NCBI RefSeq assembly: GCF_004349245.1
Contig: NZ_SMLC01000005.1
Span: forward strand, 51,561 to 115,560
Length of the DNA stretch: 64,000 nucleotides
Source of the DNA: Actinomadura sp. 6K520
GTDB taxonomy: Bacteria; Actinomycetota; Actinomycetes; Streptosporangiales; Streptosporangiaceae
Reading direction: 5' to 3'
The notes below the pieces were generated by a model. That model had not been told where the DNA came from. It ran no database searches and saw only the letters and a list, made by a program, of their open reading frames with translations. A program made the position numbers and the translations under genes. Within the stretch, counting starts at the first letter, position 1; every line of letters begins with the position of its first letter. Shown piece after piece: positions 1 to 9,644 of the stretch.

Positions 1-74
1 CAGGCGGCCCCTTGCGTGACGTCCCGCGGGTCCCTCCGACACCATGGTCCCGAACCGAACCGCAGGGAGCGATC

Positions 75-674
75 ATGACCGGGCTCGACGAAGGCCGCAC
101 CGGGAACGGCGAGCCGGGGCCGGAGGCCGGATCCGCGCCGTTCTTCCCCGGGCCGGCCGCCCGCCGCGCGGCGCACTCGGCCGCCCACCGGCCCGCGGTG
201 CCGCCGCCGGGGACGCCGCTGGGGACGCCGCTGGGGACGCCGCTGCCCGCGCCGCCCGCCGCCGGGGCGAACGCGGTGCCGATGACGCTGCGGGGATCGC
301 CCTCCGACATCACCACCGGGGTGGAGGGACGCGTCACGATCGCGGACGAGGTGATCGGGAAGATCGCCGCGCTGGCCGCGCTGGAGGTGGCCGGCGTCGC
401 CGCCCTGATCGCCCGGCCCGGCCCGGCCGCCGAAGGCGGCGCAGGGCGCGACGGCACGGGGCGCGACGCCACGGGCGTCCACGTCGACCCGGACGAGGAC
501 GAGGTGACGCTCGACCTCGCCATCGCCGTCGAGTACGGCTGCGTGATCCGCGATGTGGCCGACGCGGTGAAGGCCAACGTGGCGAGGGTCGCGGGCCTGA
601 TGCTGGGGTCGCGGGTCACGGCGGTCAACGTGTCCGTCGGCGACGTCCGCAGGCCCGCCGGTCCGCACCGGTGA
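75..674 (+). CDS. Asp23/Gls24 family envelope stress protein
   Basis: Encodes 199 residues. The C-terminal two thirds, from about residue 75, carries the Asp23/Gls24 pattern: a start of the form TGVEGRVTIADEV, a central acidic strand-rich part (DEVTLDLAIAVEYG) and an ending VTAVNVSVGDVR. Family members are small cytosolic or membrane-associated proteins linked to cell-envelope stress and often occur as paralogous pairs. The first 70 residues are Pro/Ala/Gly-rich and low complexity, including a GTPL triplet repeat. I chose the ATG at 75 because GCAGGGAGCG lies just upstream; an in-frame ATG at 12 has no such site. The exact role is unknown. Confidence 0.8.
   Translation: MTGLDEGRTGNGEPGPEAGSAPFFPGPAARRAAHSAAHRPAVPPPGTPLGTPLGTPLPAPPAAGANAVPMTLRGSPSDITTGVEGRVTIADEVIGKIAALAALEVAGVAALIARPGPAAEGGAGRDGTGRDATGVHVDPDEDEVTLDLAIAVEYGCVIRDVADAVKANVARVAGLMLGSRVTAVNVSVGDVRRPAGPHR
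210..245 (+). repeat. three tandem copies of a 12-bp unit
   Basis: GGGACGCCGCTG is repeated three times without change inside the Asp23/Gls24 gene and encodes the GTPL repeats of the disordered N-terminal part. The unit length keeps the reading frame, so copy number could vary between strains without breaking the gene. Confidence 0.9.
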
Positions 675-714
675 ACGCCGCGTCCCGCCGTGCTCCCGCC
701 CCCGGCGGTCCGCG

Positions 715-1323
715 TCACGCGGCGCGGGCGTAGCACGTCTGCATGGACACCCCGACGGAGACGGTGGTGACCTTGACGCGCTCGACGAGGGCCGGCGAGA
801 CGCCCCGGAAGCGGAACGTGTGCGGGCGGCCGCCCGGGACGGTGGTCTGCTGGGACTCCGGCGCCCGCCCGCGCAGCGCGAGCTCCGCCCGGATCGCTCC
901 GCTGGAGGCCACGGTGATGACGACGTCGACGCCGGTTCCCGTGGCGCGGTAGTGGGCCGTGCCGTCCGGGCACCACGTCAGGCCGCCCGTGCCGCCCTGG
1001 CCGGGAAGCGGGGGCCCGCCGCCCGGGCCACCGCCGTCCGGTGACCCGCCCGGCGCCGGCCGGCCGCTCCCGTCCTGCTGGGGCGCGGAACCGGTCGGCG
1101 CCCCGGGAAGGACCGGGTCCCCCGGGACGCCGACCGGCCCGCCGGGCGAGGCGGCCGGACTCGGCGAGCCCTGGGCGCCGGCGCCGCCGGCGTCCTTCCC
1201 GTCGTCGACCAGCGGGATGAGCAGGACCACCACGGCGGCGGCCACCAGCAGCGTGGTGCCGCTGTAGCCGACGAGCCTGGCCATGATCGACCTGGGCCGC
1301 CGCACCGGTCTCCTGGACTTCAT
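715..1323 (-). CDS. membrane-anchored hypothetical protein behind thrS
   Basis: Encodes 202 residues: a short Arg/Lys-rich start, one hydrophobic segment at about residues 20-37 (TTLLVAAAVVVLLIPLV), a long Pro/Gly/Ser linker and a C-terminal beta-rich domain of about 85 residues with two cysteines (one in LTWCPDG, one in MQTCYA). The topology suggests a small extracytoplasmic domain on a single anchor. It starts 15 bases after the thrS stop and has a GGAG-type site, so it probably shares that transcript. I do not recognise the extracellular domain. Confidence 0.7.
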   Translation of the reverse strand: MKSRRPVRRPRSIMARLVGYSGTTLLVAAAVVVLLIPLVDDGKDAGGAGAQGSPSPAASPGGPVGVPGDPVLPGAPTGSAPQQDGSGRPAPGGSPDGGGPGGGPPLPGQGGTGGLTWCPDGTAHYRATGTGVDVVITVASSGAIRAELALRGRAPESQQTTVPGGRPHTFRFRGVSPALVERVKVTTVSVGVSMQTCYARAA

Positions 1324-1338
1324 CTCCGCCGCTCCCGG

Positions 1339-3324
1339 TCAGATCTGGACGCGGGCCTCGATCGCCTTGACGATCTCCTCGACCGCCTCGGCGATCGGGA
1401 TGCCGTTCTTCTGCTCGCCGCCGCGGTACCGGAACGACACCGCGTCCTTGGCGACGTCGTCGTCCCCCGCGAGCAGCATGTAGGGGATCTTCTGCTTCTG
1501 CGCGTTGCGGATCTTCTTCTGCATCCGGTCGGCGGAGGTGTCGACCTCGACGCGGACGCCGCGTTCGCGGAGCAGCGCGGCGACCTTGTCCAGGTGCGGG
1601 ACGTGCGCGTCCGCGATGGGGATGCCGACGGCCTGGACCGGCGCCAGCCACGGCGGCATCGCGCCCGCGTAGTGCTCCAGCAGCACGCCGAAGAACCGCT
1701 CGATCGACCCGAACAGCGCCCGGTGGATCATGACGGGGCGCTGCCGGCTCCCGTCGGCGGCCTGGTACTCCAGCTCGAAGCGCTTGGGCTGGTTGAAGTC
1801 GACCTGGATGGTGGACAGCTGCCAGGTGCGGCCGATGGCGTCCCTGGCCTGCACGGAGATCTTCGGGCCGTAGAACGCCGCGCCGCCCGGGTCGGCGACG
1901 AGGTCGAGCCCGGACTCGTCCGCGGCCCTGCGCAGCGCCTCGGTCGCCTCCGCCCAGTCGGCGGCGTCCCCGATGAACTTCGGCGAGTCGTCGCGGGTGG
2001 ACAGCTCCAGGTAGAACTCGCTGAGCCCGTAGTCGCGCAGCAGGTCGAGGACGAAGCCGAGCAGGTTCTTGAGCTCGTCGCCCATCTGCTCCTTGGTGCA
2101 GTAGATGTGCGCGTCGTCCTGGGTCATCCCGCGGACGCGGGTGAGGCCGTGCACCACGCCCGACTTCTCGAACCGGTACACCGAGCCGAACTCGAACAGC
2201 CGCAGCGGCAGCTCCCGGTAGGACCGCCCGCGCGCCCCGAAGATCAGGTTGTGCATGGGGCAGTTCATCGGCTTGAGGTAGTAGTCGCCGCCGTCGACCT
2301 CCATCGGCGGGAACATGTCGTCCTTGTACCAGCCGAGGTGCCCGGAGACCTCGAACAAGTCGCCCTTGGTGATGTGCGGGGTGTTGACGAACTCGTACCC
2401 GCCCTCCTCGTGGCGCCTGCGGGAGTAGTCCTCCATCACGCGGCGGACGACGCCGCCCTTGGGGTGGAAGACGGCGAGGCCGCTGCCGATCTCGCTCGGG
2501 AACGAGAACAGGTCGAGCTCGGCGCCGAGCCGCCGGTGGTCGCGCTTCTCGGCCTCCTCCAGGAACCTCAGGTACTCGTCCTGCCTGTCCCTGGACTCCC
2601 AGGCGGTGCCGTAGATCCGCTGGAGCTGCGGGTTCTGTTCGCTGCCGCGCCAGTACGCGCCGCCGGTGCGCATGAGCTTGAACGCCGGGATGACGCGGGT
2701 GGACGGCAGGTGCGGGCCGCGGCACAGGTCCTTCCAGCGCAGCTCGCCGGACTTGGCGTCGAGGTTGTCGTAGATGGTCAGCTCGCCGCCGCCGACCTCG
2801 ACGTCCGCGCCCTCGGCCGCCTCCTCGGCGGACCCGGCGCCCTTGAGGCCGATCAGTTCCAGCTTGTACGGCTCGCCGGCCAGTTCGGCGCGCGCGTCGT
2901 CGTCGGAGACGGGCCGCCGGGCGAACCGCTGCCCCTGCTTGACGATCTCCCGCATCCGCTTCTCGATGCGCTTGAGGTCGTCGGGGGTGAAGGGCTCGGC
3001 GACGTCGAAGTCGTAGTAGAAGCCGTTCTCCACCGGCGGGCCGATGCCGAGCTTCGCCTCGGGGAACAGGTCCTGGACGGCCTGCGCCAGCACGTGCGCG
3101 GCGGAGTGCCGCATGATCGCCCGGCCGTCGTCGGAGCCGATCTCGACGGGTTCGACGGCGTCCCCTTCGCGCAGCTCGCCGGCGAGGTCGCGCAGCTCGC
3201 CGTTCACCCGTGCCGCGATCACGGTGCGGCCGTCGGCGGCGAGGGCCTGACCCGCGGTGGTGCCCGCCGGCACCGCCCGCTCGCTCCCGTCGAGGGTGAT
3301 GCGCAGCTCCGACACGGTGGACAC
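1339..3324 (-). CDS. thrS: threonyl-tRNA synthetase
   Basis: Charges tRNA-Thr with threonine in the cytoplasm. The 661 residues carry, in order, a TGS domain, the second additional (editing-type) domain with the [10 protein letters not shown] motif, the class II catalytic core and the anticodon-binding domain ending [11 protein letters not shown]. Zinc-binding and substrate residues are visible in the stretch beginning NCPMHNLIF, with later histidines in [10 protein letters not shown] and in [10 protein letters not shown] chose the GTG at 3324 because GAGGAG lies six bases before it and because the TGS domain starts right there; an in-frame ATG at 3423 would add 33 unmatched residues. Confidence 0.97.
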   Translation of the reverse strand: MSTVSELRITLDGSERAVPAGTTAGQALAADGRTVIAARVNGELRDLAGELREGDAVEPVEIGSDDGRAIMRHSAAHVLAQAVQDLFPEAKLGIGPPVENGFYYDFDVAEPFTPDDLKRIEKRMREIVKQGQRFARRPVSDDDARAELAGEPYKLELIGLKGAGSAEEAAEGADVEVGGGELTIYDNLDAKSGELRWKDLCRGPHLPSTRVIPAFKLMRTGGAYWRGSEQNPQLQRIYGTAWESRDRQDEYLRFLEEAEKRDHRRLGAELDLFSFPSEIGSGLAVFHPKGGVVRRVMEDYSRRRHEEGGYEFVNTPHITKGDLFEVSGHLGWYKDDMFPPMEVDGGDYYLKPMNCPMHNLIFGARGRSYRELPLRLFEFGSVYRFEKSGVVHGLTRVRGMTQDDAHIYCTKEQMGDELKNLLGFVLDLLRDYGLSEFYLELSTRDDSPKFIGDAADWAEATEALRRAADESGLDLVADPGGAAFYGPKISVQARDAIGRTWQLSTIQVDFNQPKRFELEYQAADGSRQRPVMIHRALFGSIERFFGVLLEHYAGAMPPWLAPVQAVGIPIADAHVPHLDKVAALLRERGVRVEVDTSADRMQKKIRNAQKQKIPYMLLAGDDDVAKDAVSFRYRGGEQKNGIPIAEAVEEIVKAIEARVQI

Positions 3325-3479
3325 GGGTACTCCTCGCAGTATTCGGTCAGGACTCGATGGGCTGGGATCAGCGGTTTCCGATGCTATCGACTCGGGGTGT
3401 CCTCCGGACGCATCCTGCTTCATCGGCCGCTCCTCTCGTCAGGGAGGGCCCGGACCGGTCCCGGAACGCGGCCTGACAT

Positions 3480-3517
3480 GCGGCAGGGCCCCGGGATCGC
3501 TCCCGGGGCCCTGCCGC
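3480..3517 (-). terminator. strong hairpin after the transporter gene
   Basis: Two 17-base arms (GCGGCAGGGCCCCGGGA and its exact complement) are separated by a four-base loop. The hairpin lies 111 bases beyond the sugar-porter stop and before thrS, so it most likely ends the transporter transcript. There is no clear T-run, which is common in actinomycetes. Confidence 0.7.
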
Positions 3518-3628
3518 GTGCAATGTTCAGGACATGCCGCGATCGCGCCGGGAGTGACCCGGCGTCGTCGTTTCGAAGACGTGCGGCATACGACCATGCT
3601 ATTCGACCGGCGCGGGGTCTCGCACGGT

Positions 3629-5092
3629 TTACGCGCGGGCCCTCGGCGCGGTGAGCGCGTCCATGTCCTCCAGTTCGCGTCCCTTGGTCTCGGGCACGGC
3701 CCGGAGGACGAAGATGATCGCCAGCACGGAGAACGCGGTGTACATCCCGTAGGCGAGGCCGAGGGACACGCCCGAGACGGCGGGGAACGTGGTGGTGATC
3801 ACGAAGTTGGCGAGCCACTGCGCGGAGGCGGCGACGGCGAGGGCGGAGGCGCGGATGAAGTTGTTGAACATCTCGCCGAGCATCACCCACACGACCGGTC
3901 CCCACGTCGCGGCGAACGAGGCGACGAACGTGTTGGCGGCCACCAGCGCGATCGGGCCGGCGACGTCGCCGAGGGCGGGCTCGCCGTCCACGACGGGCGC
4001 CGTGGCGAAGCAGACGGCGAGGGTGCCGAGGGAGACCGCCATGCCGGCCGCGCCGCCGAGCAGCAGGGGGCGCCGCCCGATCCGGTCGATGAGCGCGATC
4101 GCGACCAGCGTGAACATGACGTTGACCAGCGAGTTGATCACCGAGGTGAGCATCGCGTCGCCCTCGGAGAACCCGACCGACTGCCAGAGCGAGGTCGAGT
4201 AGTAGAAGATCACGTTGATGCCGACGAACTGCTGGAACACCGACAGCAGGAGCCCGACCCAGACGATCGGCAGCAGGCCGAGCCGGGGGCCGCGCAGGTC
4301 GCCCAGGCGTACCGGGCGGTCCTCGGCGAGGGAGCGGGAGATCTCCTCGACCTTGGCGTCCACCTCGGCGGGGTCCATGACCCGCCGCAGCACTTCCCGG
4401 GCCCGCTCCGGCTGCCGCTTCTTCACCAGGTAGCGGGGCGACTCGGGGATGACCAGGGCGATCACGCCGTACAGGGCGGCGGGGACCAGCTCGCTGGCGA
4501 ACATCCACCGCCAGGCGGTGCCGCCCAGGGGGAACTCACCGGAGGCGCCGCCGTCGGACACGCGGGCGATAAAGTAGTCGGCGACCAGGGCCGCGAAGAT
4601 GCCGAGGACGATCGCCATCTGCTGCAGCGACCCGAGCCGCCCGCGCATCCGGGCGGGGGCGATCTCGGCGATGTAGGCGGGCGCGATCACCGACGCCGCG
4701 CCGATCGCCAGCCCGCCGACCAGCCGCCAGACGATGAGGTCGACCGCGCCGAAGGCGAGGGCGGAGCCGAGCCCGCTGAGCACGAACAGCGCCGACGCGA
4801 TCAGCATCACCCGGACGCGGCCGATGCGGTCGCCGAGCGGCCCGGCGAACCACGCGCCGGCGGCGCAGCCGAGCAGCGCCGACGACACGACGAACCCGAC
4901 GACGAAGGCGCTGAGCCCGAAATCCCCCTCGATCGCGTCGACCGCTCCGTTGATCACCGAGGAGTCGAAGCCGAACAGGAAACCGCCGAGGGCGGCGGCG
5001 GCCGCGAGGAGGACGGCGACGGCGGTCGGGCCGGCGGGACCGTTCCCCGACGGGTCGCCCTGGGGGTGCGTGATCCCACCGGATGTGGTCAT
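3629..5092 (-). CDS. MFS sugar-porter family transporter
   Basis: A 487-residue proton-coupled or facilitative sugar/polyol carrier of the inner membrane. Sugar-porter hallmarks are visible: GGFLFGFDSSVINGA in the first helix, GDRIGR after helix 2, PESPRYLVKK at the end of the first half, QQFVGINVIFYYS in helix 7, DRIGRRP between helices 8 and 9, and PETKGRELEDMD at the C terminus. Twelve hydrophobic helices fit the length. The start is the ATG at 5092 with AGGGG just upstream. It lies 56 bases behind the methyltransferase gene on the same strand. The substrate cannot be read from sequence. Confidence 0.92.
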   Translation of the reverse strand: MTTSGGITHPQGDPSGNGPAGPTAVAVLLAAAAALGGFLFGFDSSVINGAVDAIEGDFGLSAFVVGFVVSSALLGCAAGAWFAGPLGDRIGRVRVMLIASALFVLSGLGSALAFGAVDLIVWRLVGGLAIGAASVIAPAYIAEIAPARMRGRLGSLQQMAIVLGIFAALVADYFIARVSDGGASGEFPLGGTAWRWMFASELVPAALYGVIALVIPESPRYLVKKRQPERAREVLRRVMDPAEVDAKVEEISRSLAEDRPVRLGDLRGPRLGLLPIVWVGLLLSVFQQFVGINVIFYYSTSLWQSVGFSEGDAMLTSVINSLVNVMFTLVAIALIDRIGRRPLLLGGAAGMAVSLGTLAVCFATAPVVDGEPALGDVAGPIALVAANTFVASFAATWGPVVWVMLGEMFNNFIRASALAVAASAQWLANFVITTTFPAVSGVSLGLAYGMYTAFSVLAIIFVLRAVPETKGRELEDMDALTAPRARA

Positions 5093-5148
5093 GCCCCTCA
5101 GCTTCCCGGGAGGGAAGGGCTTATGCGGTTCCGCGGCCGCGCAGTGGA

Positions 5149-5781
5149 TCAGTCGCGGACGGCGATGCCGATGACGTGCGGCGACGCCGGGTTGCCGCGG
5201 GTCTCCGGGAACTCGAAGCGCCGCTCGGTCCGTACGGTGAAGCCGGATCCGGCGATCCACTCGTCCGTCCGGCGGGACACGTGGCACCCGCCGGCGAGGA
5301 ACGGCCACACCACGTCGGTCCAGCGCTGGAACCGCACCTTCCCCGGCGTGCTCCCGCGGACGTGCTCGTAGTAGCGCAGCTCGCCGCCGGGCCGCAGGAC
5401 GCGCCGCAGCTCGGCCAGGACGCGGACCGGGTCGCGCACCGAGCACAGCACGAGCGAGGCCACCGCCACGTCGAAGGACGCGTCGTCGGCGTCGAGGTCC
5501 TCGGCGACGCCGGGCCGCACGGTGACGGGGACGGGCGCGCGGGCGGCGAGCGCGGCGGCCTTGGCGCGCAGCCGCGGCTCGGGTTCGACCGCGACGACCT
5601 CGGTGACCTCCGGCGGGTAGTGCGCGAAGTTGGCCCCGTATCCGGCGCCCACCTCCAGTACGCGCCCGGACGTCCCGGCGAGCAGCTCGGCGCGGTGCTC
5701 GGACCCGCCGGCCCGGGCGGTGGCGGCGTCCAGCCGCGGGTAGAGCCGGGCGAAGATCGGATGCCTCAGGTCGGTCATCAA
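5149..5781 (-). CDS. class I SAM-dependent methyltransferase
   Basis: A 210-residue UbiE/Methyltransf_11-type enzyme. Motif I is LEVGAGYGANFAHYP at about residue 40, the acidic ribose-binding residue is in VVAVEPEPRLR, and the post-motif DDASFDVAVASLVLCSV is present. The length is normal for a stand-alone methyltransferase. Two adjacent in-frame ATG codons (5781 and 5778) could start it. The methyl acceptor is unknown; quinone, lipid or small-molecule substrates are all possible. Confidence 0.85.
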   Translation of the reverse strand: MMTDLRHPIFARLYPRLDAATARAGGSEHRAELLAGTSGRVLEVGAGYGANFAHYPPEVTEVVAVEPEPRLRAKAAALAARAPVPVTVRPGVAEDLDADDASFDVAVASLVLCSVRDPVRVLAELRRVLRPGGELRYYEHVRGSTPGKVRFQRWTDVVWPFLAGGCHVSRRTDEWIAGSGFTVRTERRFEFPETRGNPASPHVIGIAVRD

Positions 5782-5921
5782 CGCAGTGTCCGTCGCCCCG
5801 GGCGATCACCGCAAGATCGCCGCGCGGCGGGCGGCGCCGGGCTGATACCAGCGGGCCGGGCCGAATCTCCCCCGCCGGGGTCAGGCGGTCCGTCCCCGGC
5901 GGGTTCTAGGCTCCGAGTCAA

Positions 5922-7175
5922 ATGAACGAACCAGACCGCTTCGCGCCGGGTGGCCGCCCCCGGCTGCTCGCCGGCGTCCGCTCGGCTCTCCTGCCCGGCG
6001 GGGACGACCCGGCCGTCACCCTGCTGCCCGGGCACAAGGCGCTGCGCATCCCGATCCTGCTGCTCCTGCTCGGGCTGACGATCGGCTTCACGGCCGGGTC
6101 CATCGCGATCTCCATCACGCAGGACGGCGTCGCCACGAGTCTCGCCTGGCCGCTGGGCGTGCTGCAGGCGACACCGCTGATGTTCGCGGCGCGCTGGCCG
6201 CTCGCCGCGTGGCGGGCCGCCGCGGCGGGCCTGCTCCTGATGGTCTTCGTCCGGCACGGGGAGGGCTTCATGCCCTGGCCGGTCACCGCGATCCTCGCCC
6301 TGGTCGTCATCCTGTTCTTCACCGGCGTCGGCACCGACCGGCAGACCACCCTCGGCGTCGGCGCCGTGACCATCACCGGGGTGCTGCTGCCCGCCGTGCT
6401 GTTCGGCATGCCCGGCTGGTTCGCCATGATCCTCGCCGGGCTCGCGGCGCTCGCGCTGACCTTCGGCGACGCGGTCGGCGGGCGGCACTCGGCCGTGGAG
6501 GAGCTGCGCAGGCGCGAGGAGCAGCACCGGCAGGACCTGGCGCGGCAGGCGGTGCTGGAGGAGCGCGCCCGCATCGCCCGCGAGCTGCACGACGTGGTGG
6601 CGCACCACATGTCGGTGATCGCGATGCAGGCGGAGGCCGCTCCCTACAAGATCCCGGACCTGCCGGACGCGGCGCGGCAGACGTTCGGGGTGGTGCGGGA
6701 CGCCGCGCGGGAGGCCCTCACCGAGACGCGCCGCGTCGTGGGCCTGCTGCGCTCCGACGGCGACGACGCCGAGCGCACCCCGCAGCCGGGCCTGGAGCGG
6801 CTGGACGACCTGGTCGGCGCGGCCCGCCGGTCCGGGCTGTCGGTCGCGGTCGTCATCACCGGGGTGCCGCGGCCGCTGGACGCGGGCGTCGACCTGTCGG
6901 CGTACCGGATCGTCCAGGAGTCGCTGAGCAACGCGTCCCGGTACGCGCCGGGGTCCCGCGTCCACATCGAGGTCAGGTACGGCCCCGGGACGCTGGCGGT
7001 CTCGGTCGCCGACGACGGTGCCCGCAGCACGCCGGAGGAGTCGCAGGGCGGCGGGCACGGGCTCGTGGGGATGCGTGAGCGCGTGACGATGCTCGGCGGC
7101 GGGCTGACCGCCGGCCCGCGGGAGGGCGGCGGCTGGTCGGTCGTCGCCGAACTGCCCTACGGCGCCCCGGCCTGA
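5922..7175 (+). CDS. NarL-type sensor histidine kinase
   Basis: A 417-residue membrane sensor of the HisKA_3 class. The N-terminal half has several hydrophobic helices (about residues 38-180). The dimerisation/phosphoacceptor box RARIARELHDVVAHHMSV has the His at about residue 223, and the C-terminal HATPase_c domain ends with the G-box GGGHGLVGMRERV. It lacks an obvious extracellular domain, which suggests sensing in or at the membrane. The response regulator follows 24 bases downstream, so the two form a two-component pair. Confidence 0.93.
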   Translation: MNEPDRFAPGGRPRLLAGVRSALLPGGDDPAVTLLPGHKALRIPILLLLLGLTIGFTAGSIAISITQDGVATSLAWPLGVLQATPLMFAARWPLAAWRAAAAGLLLMVFVRHGEGFMPWPVTAILALVVILFFTGVGTDRQTTLGVGAVTITGVLLPAVLFGMPGWFAMILAGLAALALTFGDAVGGRHSAVEELRRREEQHRQDLARQAVLEERARIARELHDVVAHHMSVIAMQAEAAPYKIPDLPDAARQTFGVVRDAAREALTETRRVVGLLRSDGDDAERTPQPGLERLDDLVGAARRSGLSVAVVITGVPRPLDAGVDLSAYRIVQESLSNASRYAPGSRVHIEVRYGPGTLAVSVADDGARSTPEESQGGGHGLVGMRERVTMLGGGLTAGPREGGGWSVVAELPYGAPA

Positions 7176-7199
7176 TCTTCGGGCCCGTAGGGTGTTGCC

Positions 7200-7874
7200 G
7201 TGACGATTCGGGTGCTGATCGCCGACGACCAGGTCATGATCCGCGACGGGCTCGCGGCGCTGCTGTCCTCCGACCCGGGGATCGAGGTGATCGGGCAGGC
7301 GGGCAACGGCCGCGAGGCGGTGGAGACGGCCCGCCGGCTCGACCCGGACGTGGTCGTGATGGACATCCGGATGCCGGAGATGGACGGGCTCGCCGCCACC
7401 GCCGAGCTGATCGGCGACCCGGCTCCGGACACCGAACCCGCCGACGTGCGGCCCAAGGTCCTCGTCCTGACCACGTTCGACCTGGACGAGTACGTCTACG
7501 AGGCGCTCGGCGCCGGGGCCAGCGGATTCCTGCTGAAGGACGCCTCCGCCGCCGACCTGGTGAACGGCGTGCGGGTCGTCGCGTCCGGCGACGCGCTGCT
7601 CGCCCCGTCGATCACCCGCCGGCTGATCGGCGACTTCGCGCGCCGGCGGCGGCACCAGCGGCCCAGCCCGAACGCGACCGCGGGCCTGACGCCGCGCGAG
7701 CTGGACGTCCTGCGGCTCATCGCGCGCGGGCTGTCCAACGCCGAGATCGCCGCGGAGCTGGTGCTGGCCGAGCAGACGGTCAAGACGCACGTCGGGCACG
7801 TGCTGACCAAGCTCGCGCTGCGCGACCGCACGCAGGCCGTCGTGTACGCCTACGAGAACGGTCTCGTGGGCTGA
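7200..7874 (+). CDS. LuxR/NarL-family response regulator
   Basis: A 224-residue partner of the kinase just upstream. The receiver domain has the acidic pair DD near residue 10, the phosphoacceptor Asp55 in VVVMDIRMPEMDG and the conserved Lys in GFLLKDAS. The C-terminal LuxR helix-turn-helix reads LTPRELDVLRLIARGLSN...TVKTHVGHVLTKL. The start is a GTG with no strong Shine-Dalgarno. Regulated genes are not evident here. Confidence 0.95.
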   Translation: MTIRVLIADDQVMIRDGLAALLSSDPGIEVIGQAGNGREAVETARRLDPDVVVMDIRMPEMDGLAATAELIGDPAPDTEPADVRPKVLVLTTFDLDEYVYEALGAGASGFLLKDASAADLVNGVRVVASGDALLAPSITRRLIGDFARRRRHQRPSPNATAGLTPRELDVLRLIARGLSNAEIAAELVLAEQTVKTHVGHVLTKLALRDRTQAVVYAYENGLVG

Positions 7875-7882
7875 CCTCGGAA

Positions 7883-7899
7883 GGCCCGCTCAGCGGGCC
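7883..7899. terminator. short convergent hairpin
   Basis: GGCCCGC and GCGGGCC flank a three-base loop between the response regulator and the convergent oxidoreductase gene. It overlaps the oxidoreductase stop codon and could serve both directions. It is short, so confidence is moderate. Confidence 0.45.
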
Positions 7900-8846
7900 G
7901 GATCGAGGACGAGCTTCCCGGTGGTGCGGCGGGCGCGCAGGTCCTCGTGGGCGCGCCTGGCCTCGGTGAGGCCGTACTCGCCGCCCCCGACGGCGCGGAG
8001 GCGTCCGTCCGCGACGAGGCCGAACAACTCGCCGAGGGCGGTCCGCATGACGTCCCCGGGGAGCTGGAAGACGTGCGCCAGCCACATGCCGGCGATCGTC
8101 GTGGAGTGGCTCATCAGCTTGGCGGGACGCACCGGCGACGGCTCCTTCCGCGACGCCATGCCGTAGAAGGCGAGGCGCCCGAACGGGGCCAGGGCGCGCA
8201 GGCTCTGGTCGGTGACGGTGCCGCCCGTCATCTCCAGGACGGTGTCCACGCGCCGCCCGCCGTTGGCCTCGATGAGGGCGGCCTTGAGGTCGGGCTCGTC
8301 AGGGTCGATCGCGGCGTCGGCGCCGAGTTCGAGGGCGAGGTCGCGCTTGTCGGGCGACGAGGCGGTGGCGATGACGCGCCCCGCGCCCCATGCCTTGGCG
8401 AGCTGGACGGCGAGGCTGCCGACGCCGCCCGCGGCGGCGTGCACCACGACGGACTCCCCCGGCGCCAGGTGGACGCTGCGGCGCAGCAGCACCCACGCCG
8501 ACGCCCCCTGGATGACCATGGCGAGGGCGGTGAGGTCGTCGATGCCCTCCGGGACGTCCCACGCGAGCGCCTCGGGCGCGACGGCCTTCTCGGCGTAGCC
8601 GCCGGTGCCGACGAGCGCGACGACGCGGCGGCCGTCCGCGGTCGTGCCGACGACCTCGCCGCCGGGGACCATCGGCAGCGTGGACTCCGCGAGGTAGCTG
8701 TTCTCGGCCTGGTGGGTGTCGGCGTAGTTGATCCCCGCCCGCGAGACGTCGATGAGCAGGTGGCCCGGCCCCGCCTCGGGGTCGGGCAGCTCGGTGACGG
8801 TGAGCACCTCGGGCCCGCCGAACTCGGTGATCTGTATGGCGCGCAT
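7890..8846 (-). CDS. zinc-type alcohol dehydrogenase / quinone oxidoreductase
   Basis: A 318-residue MDR-superfamily NADPH oxidoreductase. It starts MRAIQITEFGGPEVL, has the quinone-oxidoreductase pattern SRAGINYADTHQ, and a Rossmann motif VVHAAAGGVGSLAVQLAKAWG in the middle. Zinc-ligand cysteines are absent, as expected for QOR-like members. AGGAGA precedes the ATG. It follows the SDR gene by 23 bases on the same strand, so the two are probably co-transcribed under the palindrome at 9645-9666. The substrate is unknown. Confidence 0.88.
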   Translation of the reverse strand: MRAIQITEFGGPEVLTVTELPDPEAGPGHLLIDVSRAGINYADTHQAENSYLAESTLPMVPGGEVVGTTADGRRVVALVGTGGYAEKAVAPEALAWDVPEGIDDLTALAMVIQGASAWVLLRRSVHLAPGESVVVHAAAGGVGSLAVQLAKAWGAGRVIATASSPDKRDLALELGADAAIDPDEPDLKAALIEANGGRRVDTVLEMTGGTVTDQSLRALAPFGRLAFYGMASRKEPSPVRPAKLMSHSTTIAGMWLAHVFQLPGDVMRTALGELFGLVADGRLRAVGGGEYGLTEARRAHEDLRARRTTGKLVLDPAR

Positions 8847-8869
8847 GGTTCTCCTGTCCGGTCGGTTGT

Positions 8870-9628
8870 TCAGCGCGGGCCGGGGACGCCGCGGAACCTG
8901 AACGGCTCGGACGGGCGCCCCGGGACCACGTACCAGGCTTCCCCCGTCCCGTCCGCGGCGAGGAGGCGCATGAACGCCTCCACGACGTCGTCCACGTCCA
9001 GGATGGGGAATCCGGTCTCCTGGAGATGCCCCTTCATCGGGGTGAGGATGTCGGTGTCGGCGAACGAGGGGCACAGCGCGTTCACCCGGACGCCCTCCTC
9101 CGCGAGCGTCGGGCCGAGGGCGCGGACGAGCCCGACCACGGCCGCCTTGTTCGCCCCGTAGACGGGGTCGAAGGGCGTGGCGGTGAGCGCGGCCATGCTG
9201 GCGGTGGCGACGATGTCGCCGCCGCCGCGGGCGCGGAGCGCGGGCAGCGCGGCGTGCACGCCGAAGAAGACGCCGTCGAGGTTGATGCCCATGGCCCGCC
9301 GGTAGGCGGCGAGGTCGAAGTCGTCGCCGACCCCGCCCCCGCCGGCGACGCCGGCGTTGAGGAACGCCACGTCCAGGCCGCCGAAGCGCTCGACGGCGGC
9401 CGCGACGGCGGCCTCGCTCTCGGCGGGCTCGCGGACGTCGCAGCGGACGAAGGCGCCGTCCAGCTCCTTCGCGAGCGCCGTCCCGGCGGCCGTGTCGACG
9501 TCGGCCAGGACGACCCGGGTGCCGCCGCCCGCCAGCCGGCGCGCCACCGCGGCCCCGATGCCGTTGGATCCGCCCGTGATCAGCGCGACCTTGCCGGTGC
9601 CGTCGAAGCCGCGGTCGTCGACTGCCAT
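8870..9628 (-). CDS. short-chain dehydrogenase/reductase
   Basis: A 252-residue classical SDR using NAD(P)H. The cofactor motif TGGSNGIGAAVARRLA is near residue 18, NAGVAGGGG follows strand 4, and the catalytic Ser...Tyr-x-x-x-Lys set is visible as ATASM and YGANK. It heads a two-gene unit with the quinone oxidoreductase and is divergent from the acyl-CoA dehydrogenase. AGGGGAG precedes the ATG. Context suggests a role in beta-oxidation-like or hydroxyacyl metabolism, but this is inference. Confidence 0.9.
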   Translation of the reverse strand: MAVDDRGFDGTGKVALITGGSNGIGAAVARRLAGGGTRVVLADVDTAAGTALAKELDGAFVRCDVREPAESEAAVAAAVERFGGLDVAFLNAGVAGGGGVGDDFDLAAYRRAMGINLDGVFFGVHAALPALRARGGGDIVATASMAALTATPFDPVYGANKAAVVGLVRALGPTLAEEGVRVNALCPSFADTDILTPMKGHLQETGFPILDVDDVVEAFMRLLAADGTGEAWYVVPGRPSEPFRFRGVPGPR

Positions 9629-9644
9629 GGGACTCCCCTCACAA

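Noticed and set aside
3463..3490. GGAAC box upstream of thrS as a third ECF promoter
   Set aside because: No CGT at 16-18 bases downstream, it falls on the edge of the terminator hairpin and points away from thrS.
3257..5371. Very long open frames opposite thrS and the sugar porter, and similar ones across the window
   Set aside because: They are antisense or out-of-frame shadows in high-GC DNA with Arg/Gly/Ala/Pro-rich nonsense and no motifs; the true genes on the other frames are clear.
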